DNA from: Mesobacterium_A hydrothermale | GTDB taxonomy: Bacteria > Pseudomonadota > Alphaproteobacteria > Rhodobacterales > Rhodobacteraceae | DNA length: 32,674 bases | Assembly: GCF_035818635.1 (NCBI RefSeq) | Contig: NZ_JAYLLH010000035.1 | Span: 1 to 32,674, forward strand | Direction: 5' to 3' | Part shown: one piece after another, positions 1 through 8,267 of the stretch | How positions within the stretch are numbered: the stretch's first letter is position 1 | Layout: each line of letters opens with the position of its first letter | Notes under the pieces: model-generated | Databases searched by the model: none | The model's input: only the letters and a program-made list of their open reading frames with translations | Told to the model about the DNA's origin: nothing | Program-made: the position numbers and the translations under genes

Positions 1-130
1 ATCAGCATGACTCGCACGGCCAGCACCAAATGGGAATCCCAATTCGGACTCGTTTGTCGCGATCAATCCACTAGTTCTGGGCGGAGGGCTGACGCGCCCG
101 CCCCGAGCCGGCGGCCTTTCGGGTCGGGGT

Positions 131-2038
131 TCAGACCAGCAGGGCGTCGTCCGCATCGGTGCTTTGGTCATCTGACGGGTCGTCCAACACGGTATCGTTG
201 GCAGCCTGATCCGAAGTTCCGGTCAGCAAGGTCAGCGCGTTATCCGGCGTGACTTCGTAAGTCAGGAACTCTTGCGACTGAACCGTGCCGCTGTCGTCCC
301 GTCCCTCGCGGATCAATTCGTACAGGTGGTTCTCATCCTGGTCCCAGGCGTCGTCATGGGTGGGCACAAACCAGTCTTTTGCCGCGATTTCTCCGGTATC
401 CTGATCGACCTCGAACAACAGCGCGTCGGGGCCATCCAGAGTATACAGCAACCCACTATTCGGGGCCGGATCAGGTTCAGGTGCAAGATCAGGGTCAGGG
501 ACGACCGGCTCCTGGCCTGCCGGCTCCGGCGCGGGATCGCCGGGATCATCGTCGCCGACAGGCGCAAGGACTCCGTCCGCGACGGTGTCAAAGCGCAGGT
601 GTTCCGACTGCGGCGCGCTTCCGTCGTCAGGCGTCGCCACACGGGTCACTTCGTAGATGTAATCTTCATCCGCATCCCATGCATCGTCCAGGCTGGGATG
701 AAACCAGTCTTTCGGCGAAATCTCCCCGGTCAGGTCATCGACGTCGAACAGATGTGCATCCGGCCCCTGGATCGCAAAGCTGGTGGCCCCGACCGGTGCG
801 GGCAACGGGTCTGTCACGGGATCGGATGCCGGATCGGGATCTGGATCGGGGACCGGATCGGGATCAGGCTCAACGGGGTCCCCTTCCCCGACGGGTTCCA
901 AAGCACCATTCGCGACGGTTTGCAGTTGGATCACTTCGGATACCGGGGCGCCGCCATTCACGGGTGTGGTCAAGCGGATCAGCTGGTAGACATGGTCTTC
1001 ATTCGCATCCCAGGCATCGTCAAGGCTGGGCGTGAACCAGCTTTTGGGCGTGATCGCCCCGCTCAGCGGGGCAATGTCGAAGAGGAACGCGTCCGGGGTA
1101 TCGCCAAGGGCATAGATCACGTCGCCCCCGGTCTGTGGCGGCGCAGGCACCGGATCGACCGGATCGGGCGCTGGCTCCGGGTCGCCGGGGTCGATCGGGT
1201 CGCCGTTGGCATCATAGGCGACGCCGTCGATCACGTGATAGGTTTCGTCCACGTATTGCCGTCCGGTCCAGTCGACGTAGCGCGGCAGCAAGACGCCGTT
1301 TTCATCGGTCGTCCCGCTGTCGTGCGCGGCATACGCCAGCATCACGTCCAGCACGTTCTGAGCGTCTTCGGGCGACAGATTGGCCGCCATCTGGTCCGAG
1401 GCATAGTTGACATAGTGCGTCACACTGTAGGTCTGACCACTGTAGCCGTCCAACGCCTCTTGCGCGAACTGGGTGACATGCAAGTGATCGGTATGTTCCC
1501 CCGCCGCATGTTCGCCATCAGCCACTTGCAGACGAAAAGCGTCCGGCGCATGCGCCTCCATCACGCCGGTCAACACGTTCAGCAGGTCATCGCGGGAATA
1601 CTCTGCCGCGCCGTCCTTGGTTGTCACCGTTTCACGCGTCCCGTCATAAAGCCGCGCGATCGAGAAGTAGTCGTCCGGGTCGGGGATCGCCCCTGCCCCG
1701 TCCGGAAGTCGCAGAAAGTACAGCCGCACCTCTGGCGCGCTTTCCAGAACAGAGGAGTGCAGTTGATAGGTCGACCCGCCCTGCGCGATCTCGACAACCT
1801 GATCGACCCAGTCATTGGCCCCGGCCATAAGCCCATAGGCAGCCTTGGCCCCGTCTTCGCGCCCCATCCAGTACTGCGCGCCATATCCCGCATCCCCCGC
1901 GGTCACGAAAACCGTGGTGCTGGGCTCGCCGGCGGCAATGGCACCGGCGATATCGGGGTTCATGAACAGAAGGTCGTCATCCGCATGGGCGACGATGGTC
2001 ATCGCACCACCGGTCATCAGCTGAGGCATGGTTGGCAT
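131..2038 (-). CDS. PIG-L family deacetylase with three cadherin-like repeats
   Basis: Predicted zinc-dependent N-deacetylase of the PIG-L/LmbE fold, substrate unknown. The N-terminal domain (about residues 10-275) has the metal motif AHADDD at residues 17-22 and a second motif, EHTDHLHV, near residue 185, as in GlcNAc-PI and mycothiol-type deacetylases. After it come three modules of about 80 residues (roughly 307-384, 419-497, 532-612), each with a 'DAxLFxxD..TGEI..K.WF.PS.DDAWD..ED.xYE' pattern, resembling cadherin-like repeats of secreted proteins. They are joined by Pro/Asp-rich linkers. The protein is very acidic, has no N-terminal signal peptide and ends in DDALLV, which would suit type I secretion (inference). 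The start is uncertain: ATG at 2038 gives a family-like N-terminus; a GTG at 2077 in the same frame is possible, and an in-frame stop at 2117-2119 limits further extension. Neither start has a clear ribosome-binding site. The family call is secure; export is not proven. Confidence 0.85.
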   Translation of the reverse strand: MPTMPQLMTGGAMTIVAHADDDLLFMNPDIAGAIAAGEPSTTVFVTAGDAGYGAQYWMGREDGAKAAYGLMAGANDWVDQVVEIAQGGSTYQLHSSVLESAPEVRLYFLRLPDGAGAIPDPDDYFSIARLYDGTRETVTTKDGAAEYSRDDLLNVLTGVMEAHAPDAFRLQVADGEHAAGEHTDHLHVTQFAQEALDGYSGQTYSVTHYVNYASDQMAANLSPEDAQNVLDVMLAYAAHDSGTTDENGVLLPRYVDWTGRQYVDETYHVIDGVAYDANGDPIDPGDPEPAPDPVDPVPAPPQTGGDVIYALGDTPDAFLFDIAPLSGAITPKSWFTPSLDDAWDANEDHVYQLIRLTTPVNGGAPVSEVIQLQTVANGALEPVGEGDPVEPDPDPVPDPDPDPASDPVTDPLPAPVGATSFAIQGPDAHLFDVDDLTGEISPKDWFHPSLDDAWDADEDYIYEVTRVATPDDGSAPQSEHLRFDTVADGVLAPVGDDDPGDPAPEPAGQEPVVPDPDLAPEPDPAPNSGLLYTLDGPDALLFEVDQDTGEIAAKDWFVPTHDDAWDQDENHLYELIREGRDDSGTVQSQEFLTYEVTPDNALTLLTGTSDQAANDTVLDDPSDDQSTDADDALLV

Positions 2039-2172
2039 CTTCGCGGTTTGTCGCGCACTGGACCGAGGTGCAGTCACACTCGTGTAGAAACAGCGCAGAC
2101 CCTGAATTGATGTCCGTCACGTACACCTTACCAAAGGTCACCTTTCTGACAACGTCCCCCTGAAAAACCGCC

Positions 2173-2267
2173 AACAATGATCTGTCTGGAACCAACATTG
2201 TTTCCAAACGGGAAAATCGTCCACACATATGCGTCAACAATCCGAACCTTTTGCGGGCCTTGTTGAC
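2173..2267. promoter_or_regulatory. Cluster of AACAAT/ATTGTT inverted repeats
   Basis: The gap between the PIG-L and Usp genes contains two inverted repeats: AACAATG (2173-2179) with CATTGTT (2196-2202), and GTCAACAA (2233-2240) with TTGTTGAC (2260-2267). The patch is richer in A/T than its surroundings and lies 135-230 bases upstream of the PIG-L start. It could hold the promoter and regulator sites for that gene or fold in the Usp transcript's trailer. No regulator is assigned. Confidence 0.25.
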
Positions 2268-2334
2268 CGACGACAGGGAATCGCGGCGCCGCCATGGCAC
2301 CCACGGTTGGCTCCGGGCGTGTCCGCAAGGCGCC

Positions 2335-2760
2335 CTAGCGGACGACGTAGACCGACTGGCGCGCGTGGCGGACCACCTTGGCTGAATTTGGGCCGATCAG
2401 GTAATCCTGCATATCCGACCGGTGCGACGCCAGCACGATCAGGTCACAGTTCAGCCTGTCTGCGGCCTCGAGGATCTTCTTGTAGATCGAGCCATGCACG
2501 ACGTCACAATCGGCACGGACATCCCCTGGCACTTCGCGCGCAACCAGCGCCTGAAGCTCTGCCCGGGTCGACTCTTCGGCCTTTTCGGAAAAGTCACTGG
2601 GGAAATACGACCCGACGATCGACTTGCCAAAGTCGGGGATGACGCTGAGAACGTGCAGCGACGCGCCGTCCAGCCGGGCAAGCTCTACCGCCTTGGGCAG
2701 TACCTTGGCCCAGCTGCTTTCGTGGTTCAGATCGACGGGCACCAGAATGGACTTGGTCAT
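2335..2760 (-). CDS. Universal stress protein (UspA family) linked to the TRAP transporter
   Basis: A single-domain UspA protein of 141 residues, the normal length. It opens with the beta strand and nucleotide-contacting Asp of the family (SILVPVD, Asp10) and ends with an ATP-binding loop, ASHRSDMQDYLIGPNS (residues 111-126), followed by the conserved VVRHARQSVYVVR strand. It starts 12 bases after the TRAP permease stop, with GGAGGA as ribosome-binding site, so the two are almost certainly co-transcribed. Usp genes next to TRAP transporters are known: TeaD of Halomonas binds ATP and modulates the TeaABC ectoine transporter. A similar modulating role here is inference. Cytoplasmic. Confidence 0.93.
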   Translation of the reverse strand: MTKSILVPVDLNHESSWAKVLPKAVELARLDGASLHVLSVIPDFGKSIVGSYFPSDFSEKAEESTRAELQALVAREVPGDVRADCDVVHGSIYKKILEAADRLNCDLIVLASHRSDMQDYLIGPNSAKVVRHARQSVYVVR

Positions 2761-2772
2761 CGCGTGTCCTCC

Positions 2773-5400
2773 TCAGACGGCTGCCGTTTGACGGCGGGCG
2801 CGGCCCAGCTGCAACCAGGCGATCAACGCCAGCAAGGCCAACGCAGGGATATAAAAGACCTCTTTCGGCATCCGGTCGTTTTCGATCAGAACCGCGTCCA
2901 CCACCACCGGATCGTCGAAATCCCCGAAAGCGAACTGGGTTTGCAGATCGGTCAGCTTGGAATCCCAGGTCACGCCATCGACGACGGTCTTGTCATCCTC
3001 TTCCAGCGTCATCAGCCCCGCGTTCATGAAACGGCTTTCGCCATCCCCCGCGCCGCCAAGATTCAGCATCACCGTGGAACTTGTATGCCCACCGTCAAAA
3101 TCCGGCCCGGCAATGCGTATCCGCAGGTCAGCCCCGTCCGGCATCTCGGCCGCCACGGCATAGGCCGCCGCCCCCGGTCGTTCGGTGAACTCGGGCTCGA
3201 CCATATTCAGCCAGAAGCCCGGTCGAAACAGGGTAAAGGCAATCAGCAACAGCGCCGCGCTTTCCCAAAGGCGGGACTTGGCCAGGAACCAGTTCTGCGT
3301 GGCGGCGGCGAACAGCATCATCGCCACCACCGCGACAATGAAGACGAACACCGCCTTCAACGGGGTCACGTCGATCAGCAGCAGTTCGGTGTTGAAGATG
3401 AACAGGAACGGCAGGATCGCTGTCCGCACGTCATAGCTGAAGCCGATGATGCCGGTCTTGATAGGATCACCCTTGGAAATGGCGGCTGCGGCAAAGGCGG
3501 CAAGCCCGACAGGTGGCGTATCGTCGGCAAGAATCCCGAAGTAGAAAACGAACATGTGCACCGCGATCAGCGGCACGATCAAACCCGATTTCGCCCCCAC
3601 AGCGACGATCACGGGCGCCATCAGCGACGTGATGACGATGTAGGTCGCCGTTGTCGGCAGCCCCATGCCCAGCACCAGCGAAAACAGCGCCACGAAGATC
3701 AGCATCAGCAGCAGGCTGCCGCCCGAGATCACCTCGATGAATTCGCCGATCACCTGGTGCGCGCCGGTCAGCGACACAGTGCCGACGATGATGCCCGCGG
3801 TGCCGGTCGCTACCGAAATGCCGATCATGTTGCGGCTGCCCGCAATCATCCCGTCCAGGAATTCAGACCAGCCCCGGCCCCAGTCGGTCATGCCCTGACC
3901 CCGCAGCATCGCTTTCAACGGGTGCTGGGTCAGCATGATGAAGATCATCGACAGCGTCGCCCAGAAAGCAGACAGCCCCGGCGACAGACGTTCGATCATC
4001 AGGTTCCAGATCAGCACAACCACCGGCAAGACGTAGTAGTAGCCGGTCTTTGCCGTCGGCCCCGGTTCCGGCAAGGCGGTGAAGGGCGCATCCGGATCGT
4101 CGATTTCCAGGTCGGGGAATTTTGCAGACCAGTTCAGCAGCACCATGTAGGCGGCAAAGAACAGCAGCGCCATGCCCGGCAAGGACCAGTCACCCAACAG
4201 GGGCTTGAGCCAGCCGAGCCCGTAGTAGATTGCCAGGCTCAGCCCGCAAAAGATCGCCAGCCCCAGTACCAGCCCGGTCAGCCGCTGCACCGCGGATCTC
4301 TTGATCCCTTGCCGCGGCAGACCTTCCAGCCCCATCTTCTCGGCCTCAAGATGGACGATATAGACCAGCGCAATGTAGGAAATGATCGCGGGCAGGAAGG
4401 CGTGCTTGACCACCTCCAGATAAGAAATACCCACATATTCCACCATCAGGAACGCCGCGGCCCCCATGACAGGTGGGGTCAGCTGGCCGTTGGTGGAACT
4501 GGCCACCTCGACCGCGCCGGCCTTTTCCGCGGGAAAACCCACGCGTTTCATAAGCGGAATCGTGAAGGTGCCGGTGGTCACCGTGTTCGCAATGGACGAG
4601 CCCGAGATCAGGCCCGTGGCGGCCGAGGCCACGACGGCGGCCTTGGCCGGACCGCCCTTGAGATGCCCCATCAGGGCGAAGGCCAGCTTGATGAAGTAAT
4701 TGCCGGCCCCGGCCTTCTCCAGCAGCGACCCGAACAGAACGAACAGGAACACCATCGACGCGGAAACCCCCAGCGCAAGACCAAAGACACCTTCGGTCTG
4801 CATCCAGAAATGGCCCATCGCCTTGGAGAAAGACGCCCCCTTCCACTGCATTGCGTCGGGAAAGAAATCGCGGTCGCCGAAAAAGACATACATCAGGAAA
4901 AAGAACGCCACGAGCACCATCGGCAGCCCCAGCGCCCGATAAGTTGCAACCAGTACCACGGCCAGACCGACGGCAGAGGCGACAACATCGCCCGTGGTCC
5001 AAAGCCCGGGCCGGTCGGCGATCGCGGTCTGGAAGACCAGCAGGTAAAGCGTGGCGTAAAGCCCCGCGGCGATCAGCAACCAGTCATACCAGGGGATATG
5101 ATCGCGGGCCGATTGCTTGAACGCGGGAAAGGCCAGCGTCGCCAGAGTCAGGCCGAAGGTCAGGTGCAACACCCGTTCCACATCAGAGTTGATATAGATC
5201 CAGCTTTGCCCGGTGGCTTGTGCGAGGATCGCCGGCAACGGCGATGCGTTAAAGACCTGCGCAAAAGCCCAGACCAGCGCCACCAGCGCAATCAACTTGC
5301 CCTGCCAGCCGGTCGGATTGCGCGCGCCGACGTCAAGATCGGCGGCGAATGCCTCGGCCTCGGCCACGCCTTGCGGGCCTTTCCTGGTATCACTGGTCAT
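2773..5400 (-). CDS. TRAP transporter fused permease (DctQM-type, TAXI class) with DUF3394 tail
   Basis: Inner-membrane subunit of a tripartite ATP-independent periplasmic transporter in which the small (4-TM) and large (12-TM) subunits are one polypeptide, typical of TAXI-class systems. About 875 residues with many hydrophobic segments. The large-subunit core includes GSSIANTVTTGTFTIPLMKR and GMGLPTTATYIV. After the last core helices a soluble stretch (about residues 720-850) with a final helix matches the DUF3394 C-terminal extension known in this group. The start is placed at 5400, because AGGGGGA lies 7 bases before this ATG; the ATG at 5433 has no ribosome-binding site. The gene follows its receptor gene after a terminator and precedes a Usp gene. 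Substrate unknown; TAXI receptors are associated with organic acids and amino acids such as glutamate. Confidence 0.93.
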   Translation of the reverse strand: MTSDTRKGPQGVAEAEAFAADLDVGARNPTGWQGKLIALVALVWAFAQVFNASPLPAILAQATGQSWIYINSDVERVLHLTFGLTLATLAFPAFKQSARDHIPWYDWLLIAAGLYATLYLLVFQTAIADRPGLWTTGDVVASAVGLAVVLVATYRALGLPMVLVAFFFLMYVFFGDRDFFPDAMQWKGASFSKAMGHFWMQTEGVFGLALGVSASMVFLFVLFGSLLEKAGAGNYFIKLAFALMGHLKGGPAKAAVVASAATGLISGSSIANTVTTGTFTIPLMKRVGFPAEKAGAVEVASSTNGQLTPPVMGAAAFLMVEYVGISYLEVVKHAFLPAIISYIALVYIVHLEAEKMGLEGLPRQGIKRSAVQRLTGLVLGLAIFCGLSLAIYYGLGWLKPLLGDWSLPGMALLFFAAYMVLLNWSAKFPDLEIDDPDAPFTALPEPGPTAKTGYYYVLPVVVLIWNLMIERLSPGLSAFWATLSMIFIMLTQHPLKAMLRGQGMTDWGRGWSEFLDGMIAGSRNMIGISVATGTAGIIVGTVSLTGAHQVIGEFIEVISGGSLLLMLIFVALFSLVLGMGLPTTATYIVITSLMAPVIVAVGAKSGLIVPLIAVHMFVFYFGILADDTPPVGLAAFAAAAISKGDPIKTGIIGFSYDVRTAILPFLFIFNTELLLIDVTPLKAVFVFIVAVVAMMLFAAATQNWFLAKSRLWESAALLLIAFTLFRPGFWLNMVEPEFTERPGAAAYAVAAEMPDGADLRIRIAGPDFDGGHTSSTVMLNLGGAGDGESRFMNAGLMTLEEDDKTVVDGVTWDSKLTDLQTQFAFGDFDDPVVVDAVLIENDRMPKEVFYIPALALLALIAWLQLGRARRQTAAV

Positions 5401-5486
5401 GGTGTCCCCCTGTCCCGAAATCCGTCCCGACATCCGGGTGGCACGTTGGCCGTGCCGGTGCGTTCCGACCCCAAAGGCCCGAAACG

Positions 5487-5516
5487 AAAAACGCGAGGGC
5501 CTGGGCCCTCGCGTTT
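5487..5516 (-). terminator. Intrinsic terminator between TAXI receptor and TRAP permease
   Basis: A perfect 13-bp stem (5489-5501 pairing with 5504-5516) with a tiny loop. On the minus strand it is followed by TTTTT and a further short T run, 14 bases after the receptor stop codon. It probably ends most receptor transcripts and lets a minority read through, giving excess periplasmic receptor over membrane subunit, a common arrangement. Confidence 0.85.
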
Positions 5517-5529
5517 CAGGCTGTCTGGA

Positions 5530-6492
5530 TCACTCCATCAGGCCCAGTTCCTTGTAGGCGCGGATCGCGCCGGGGTGCAGCGGTGCCGAAAGGCTGTCAC
5601 GGATCATTTCCTCGGCCTTGAGATTGGCAAAGGCCGGATGCAGCTTGCGGAAATCATCCAGGTTGCCCAGAACCGCCTTGGCGACCTGATAGACCGCTTC
5701 ATCCGACACCTTGGCAGAGGTCACGAACGTCGCGCCGACGCCAAAGGTCTGGATGTCATCGGGGTTGCCCGGGTACATGCCGCCGGGAATGGTGGTCTTG
5801 CGGTAATAGGGGTTGTCGGCAACCAGCTTGTCGATTTCAGGCGCAACCGCTGGGATCAGCTTGGCGTCGCAGCTGGCCACGGTTTCCTGGGTCAGCGCCG
5901 ACGGGTGACCCACCAGCCAGAAATAGCCGTCGATCTTGTTGTCGCACAGCGCGCCAGAGGTTTCCGACGACTTCATCTGCGCCGCCAGCGCCAGATCGCC
6001 CCGGTCCCAGCCCATCGCAGCTTCGATCACTTCCCAAGTGCCCAGCGTGCCGGACCCCGGGTTGCCGATGTTGAACCGCTTGCCGGGAATGTCGGTGATG
6101 TTCTTGATGCCGCTGTCGGCGCGGGCCAGGATCGTCACCGGCTCGGGGTGCACCGAGAACACGGCGCGCAGGTCTTCGAACGGGCCCGCTTCTTCGAATT
6201 TCGAAGTGCCATGATAGGCATGGTACTGCCAGTCCGACTGCGCCACGCCAAATTCCAGTTCGCCGGCACGGATGGTGTTGATGTTGTAGATCGAGCCGCC
6301 GGTCGATTCCACCGAACAGCGGATGCCATGTTCCTTGCGGTCCTTGTTGACCAGACGGCAGATCGCGCCACCGGTCGGGTAATAGACCCCGGTCACCCCG
6401 CCGGTGCCGATCGACACGAATTCCTCGGCCACGGCCACCTGGCCGGAAATGGCAAATGCACCCGCAATGGCTGCGGTTTTGAAAAGATTCAT
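5530..6492 (-). CDS. TAXI family TRAP transporter solute receptor
   Basis: Periplasmic substrate-binding protein that delivers its ligand to the fused permease encoded downstream. It has 320 residues with a Sec signal peptide (MNLFKTAAIAGAFAISGQVAVA, cleavage predicted after residue 22 before EEF). The mature part starts with the family hallmark 'FVSIGTGGVTGVYYPTGGAIC', followed by VESTGGSIYNINTIR and the pattern ELEFGVAQSDWQY typical of TAXI receptors. Start at 6492 is supported by AAGGGAG seven bases upstream. A promoter-like sequence lies about 120 bases upstream. Transcription likely continues through the terminator into permease and Usp genes. Family assignment is secure; ligand unknown. 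Confidence 0.95.
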   Translation of the reverse strand: MNLFKTAAIAGAFAISGQVAVAEEFVSIGTGGVTGVYYPTGGAICRLVNKDRKEHGIRCSVESTGGSIYNINTIRAGELEFGVAQSDWQYHAYHGTSKFEEAGPFEDLRAVFSVHPEPVTILARADSGIKNITDIPGKRFNIGNPGSGTLGTWEVIEAAMGWDRGDLALAAQMKSSETSGALCDNKIDGYFWLVGHPSALTQETVASCDAKLIPAVAPEIDKLVADNPYYRKTTIPGGMYPGNPDDIQTFGVGATFVTSAKVSDEAVYQVAKAVLGNLDDFRKLHPAFANLKAEEMIRDSLSAPLHPGAIRAYKELGLME

Positions 6493-6610
6493 GGTTGACT
6501 CCCTTGTTGTCGCTCAGCGTTCCGAGCACGTTTCGCCGGTTTGTCCGGCCCTGTTGTCACTGTCGTCTTGTCGACATCTGCGGTGTCGTTTTTGACGATT
6601 CTGTGGCTCT

Positions 6611-6638
6611 ACCCTAACACCCTGCACGGGGTTGTGAA
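6611..6638 (-). promoter_or_regulatory. Candidate sigma-70 promoter of the TAXI receptor operon
   Basis: On the minus strand TTCACA (6633-6638), a 16-base spacer and TAGGGT (6611-6616) preceded by TGT (extended -10 style). It would give a leader of about 110 bases before the receptor ATG. The core (CTAACACCCTGCA on the plus strand, 6614-6626) recurs exactly in front of zwf. Prediction by eye only. Confidence 0.4.
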
Positions 6639-6656
6639 GGCTTTGTTACCAATTGG

Positions 6657-8267
6657 TCAAAACGCGCCCTGGTAATCCTGCTTGTCGATCTCGCAGGCCA
6701 GGATGGTAAAGCAATCGCGTCCCGCTGCTTCATTCAACGCCTTGGCAAGGCTGGTGGAATCCCGAACGGTTTCGCCATGTCCGCCATAGGCCCGCGCCAG
6801 TGCGACGAAATCTGTCCGGCCGAAAACGACGCCGCATTCGGGCAATTGCATTGCCGCCTGCTTGCGCCCGATCAGGGTCAGCGCGTCATCGACCAGCACC
6901 ACCACGGTCAAGGCCAGGCCCATGTCGCGCAGCGTCGCCAGATCGCCCGGCGCCATGTCCAGACCGGCGTCCCCCATGACGGCAACCACCGGCGTTTCGG
7001 GGCGGGCGCACTTGACCCCGATGGCCAGCGGCAGCGCGACACCCATGGTACAGAACGCCGCCGATTGCAGCAGATGACCGGGGCGTTTCGCCGTGAAGAT
7101 CTGGCTGAAGAGGATGCGATGCGCGCCGCTGTCGACGGTCAGAACGCTTGCCTCGGGCAGTTCCGAGTTCAGCGCGTGGAAAACCGCGTGCGGGCCCCAG
7201 CCATCGCGCCGGGCAAAGGCCCGCGTCAGGGCGGCGCGGACCTGCTGCGGCTCTTCTCCGGGCCAGAGACCCGAGAGCGGTTCACGCAGCCCGTCCGACA
7301 GGGCGGTCACCACAGAGCGCACATCGCCGACCCAGCGCAGGGCGGATCCGTGCATGCCATGTTCGGCCTGCGCGTGGCAGAATTCCAGCGCCTGTTCCGG
7401 CTCCCAGGGGCGGATCCAGTCCGACCGCATCTCGATCGGGTCATAGCCGAAACACAAGATGCAGTCAGACGCGCGCAGAAGCGGCAGGACGTGTTTGTCC
7501 GACAAGGGCGACAGACCATGCCCGCCAAGCGCCAGGGGATGGTGCTCGGGCACGATCCCCTTGGCCTTGTAGGTGGTCAGTACCGGGATGCCGTGGGTTT
7601 CCGCCAGGGCGCGGATCGCGTCGCCCGCGCCGTGCAGAACCGCCCCGATCCCGGCCAGGATCAGCGGCGCGCGGGCGTGGCGCAACCGTTGCAGCGCGGT
7701 GTCCAGCACCGCCCCCGGCCCCAGCGTGGCGCGTTCGGTGAACCGCGCAGGCCCCGGCAGGTCGGGCGCGGGGGTCCGCGCCAAGGTATCGGGCAGGTCG
7801 ATATGCACCGGCCCCGGCGGATCGGCCAGCGCCAGCGCCAGCGCCTTTTGCACAACTGCGTGGGCATTGCCCTCGGCCACCTGGAAGCTGGCCTTGGTGA
7901 TCGGGGCCAGCAATGCCTGCTGGTCGATCACCTGGTGGGTGAACTGGCTGGCCGGCGCCGGGCCGATGCAGCCCGACAGCACGACCAGCGGCACCTGTTC
8001 CTGAAAAGCGTTGGCGACCGAATTGACCCCGTTGGCCAGGCCCGGCCCGATCGTCGTCAACAGAACCCCCGGTGCGCCGGTCGCCTGCCACGCGCCTTCG
8101 GCCATGAACCCGGCGGCATTCTCGTGCTTGCACAGGATAAAACTTACCCCTGCCCGGTCCAGCGCATCCAAGAGCACCAGAACCTCGCCCCCCGGCATGC
8201 CGAAGGCATGGCTGCAGCCCGCCGCTGCCAGCGTTTCGGCAATCGCTTCGGCCGCGGTCTGTGTCAT
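6657..8267 (-). CDS. Thiamine-diphosphate-dependent enzyme, acetolactate-synthase-like
   Basis: ThDP enzyme of the acetolactate synthase/benzoylformate decarboxylase/oxalyl-CoA decarboxylase superfamily, 536 residues. The N-terminal Pyr domain contains GMPGGEV (23-29) and the cofactor-activating Glu49 in CKHENAAG. The central domain is of the TPP-M type. The C-terminal PP domain has the Mg-ThDP motif starting GDAG (432-435) and ending VDD (459-461). It is the last gene of a three-gene operon: its ATG overlaps the stop of the upstream acyl-CoA-dehydrogenase-like gene by ATGA. A catabolic 2-oxoacid decarboxylase or C-C/C-S lyase is more likely than a biosynthetic acetolactate synthase, because there is no ilvH partner and the neighbours handle CoA thioesters (inference). 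The reaction cannot be named from sequence. Confidence 0.88.
   Translation of the reverse strand: MTQTAAEAIAETLAAAGCSHAFGMPGGEVLVLLDALDRAGVSFILCKHENAAGFMAEGAWQATGAPGVLLTTIGPGLANGVNSVANAFQEQVPLVVLSGCIGPAPASQFTHQVIDQQALLAPITKASFQVAEGNAHAVVQKALALALADPPGPVHIDLPDTLARTPAPDLPGPARFTERATLGPGAVLDTALQRLRHARAPLILAGIGAVLHGAGDAIRALAETHGIPVLTTYKAKGIVPEHHPLALGGHGLSPLSDKHVLPLLRASDCILCFGYDPIEMRSDWIRPWEPEQALEFCHAQAEHGMHGSALRWVGDVRSVVTALSDGLREPLSGLWPGEEPQQVRAALTRAFARRDGWGPHAVFHALNSELPEASVLTVDSGAHRILFSQIFTAKRPGHLLQSAAFCTMGVALPLAIGVKCARPETPVVAVMGDAGLDMAPGDLATLRDMGLALTVVVLVDDALTLIGRKQAAMQLPECGVVFGRTDFVALARAYGGHGETVRDSTSLAKALNEAAGRDCFTILACEIDKQDYQGAF

Noticed and set aside
101..129. Hairpin CCCCGA/TCGGGG after the PIG-L stop as a terminator
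   Set aside because: Only six outer base pairs around a 17-base loop (with a few possible inner pairs) and no T run on the minus strand.
272..2110. Open frame of about 610 codons on the plus strand opposite the PIG-L gene
   Set aside because: Low-complexity Arg/Gly/Asp translation that mirrors the repeats of the real gene; no ribosome-binding site or recognisable domain.
1977..2328. Small minus-strand frames upstream of the PIG-L gene that could be a frameshifted N-terminus or small protein
   Set aside because: They do not encode a signal peptide or PIG-L sequence, and the deacetylase domain is complete without them.
2422..6498. Very long open frame on the plus strand through the Usp, TRAP permease and TAXI receptor genes (over 1,300 codons)
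   Set aside because: It is antisense to three well-recognised genes, its translation is rich in Arg, His, Gln and Gly without any family motif, and it is the usual result of high third-position GC on the other strand.
6657..8267. Annotation as biosynthetic acetolactate synthase (ilvB/ilvI)
   Set aside because: No small subunit gene, and the gene is translationally coupled to CoA-thioester enzymes under a LysR regulator.
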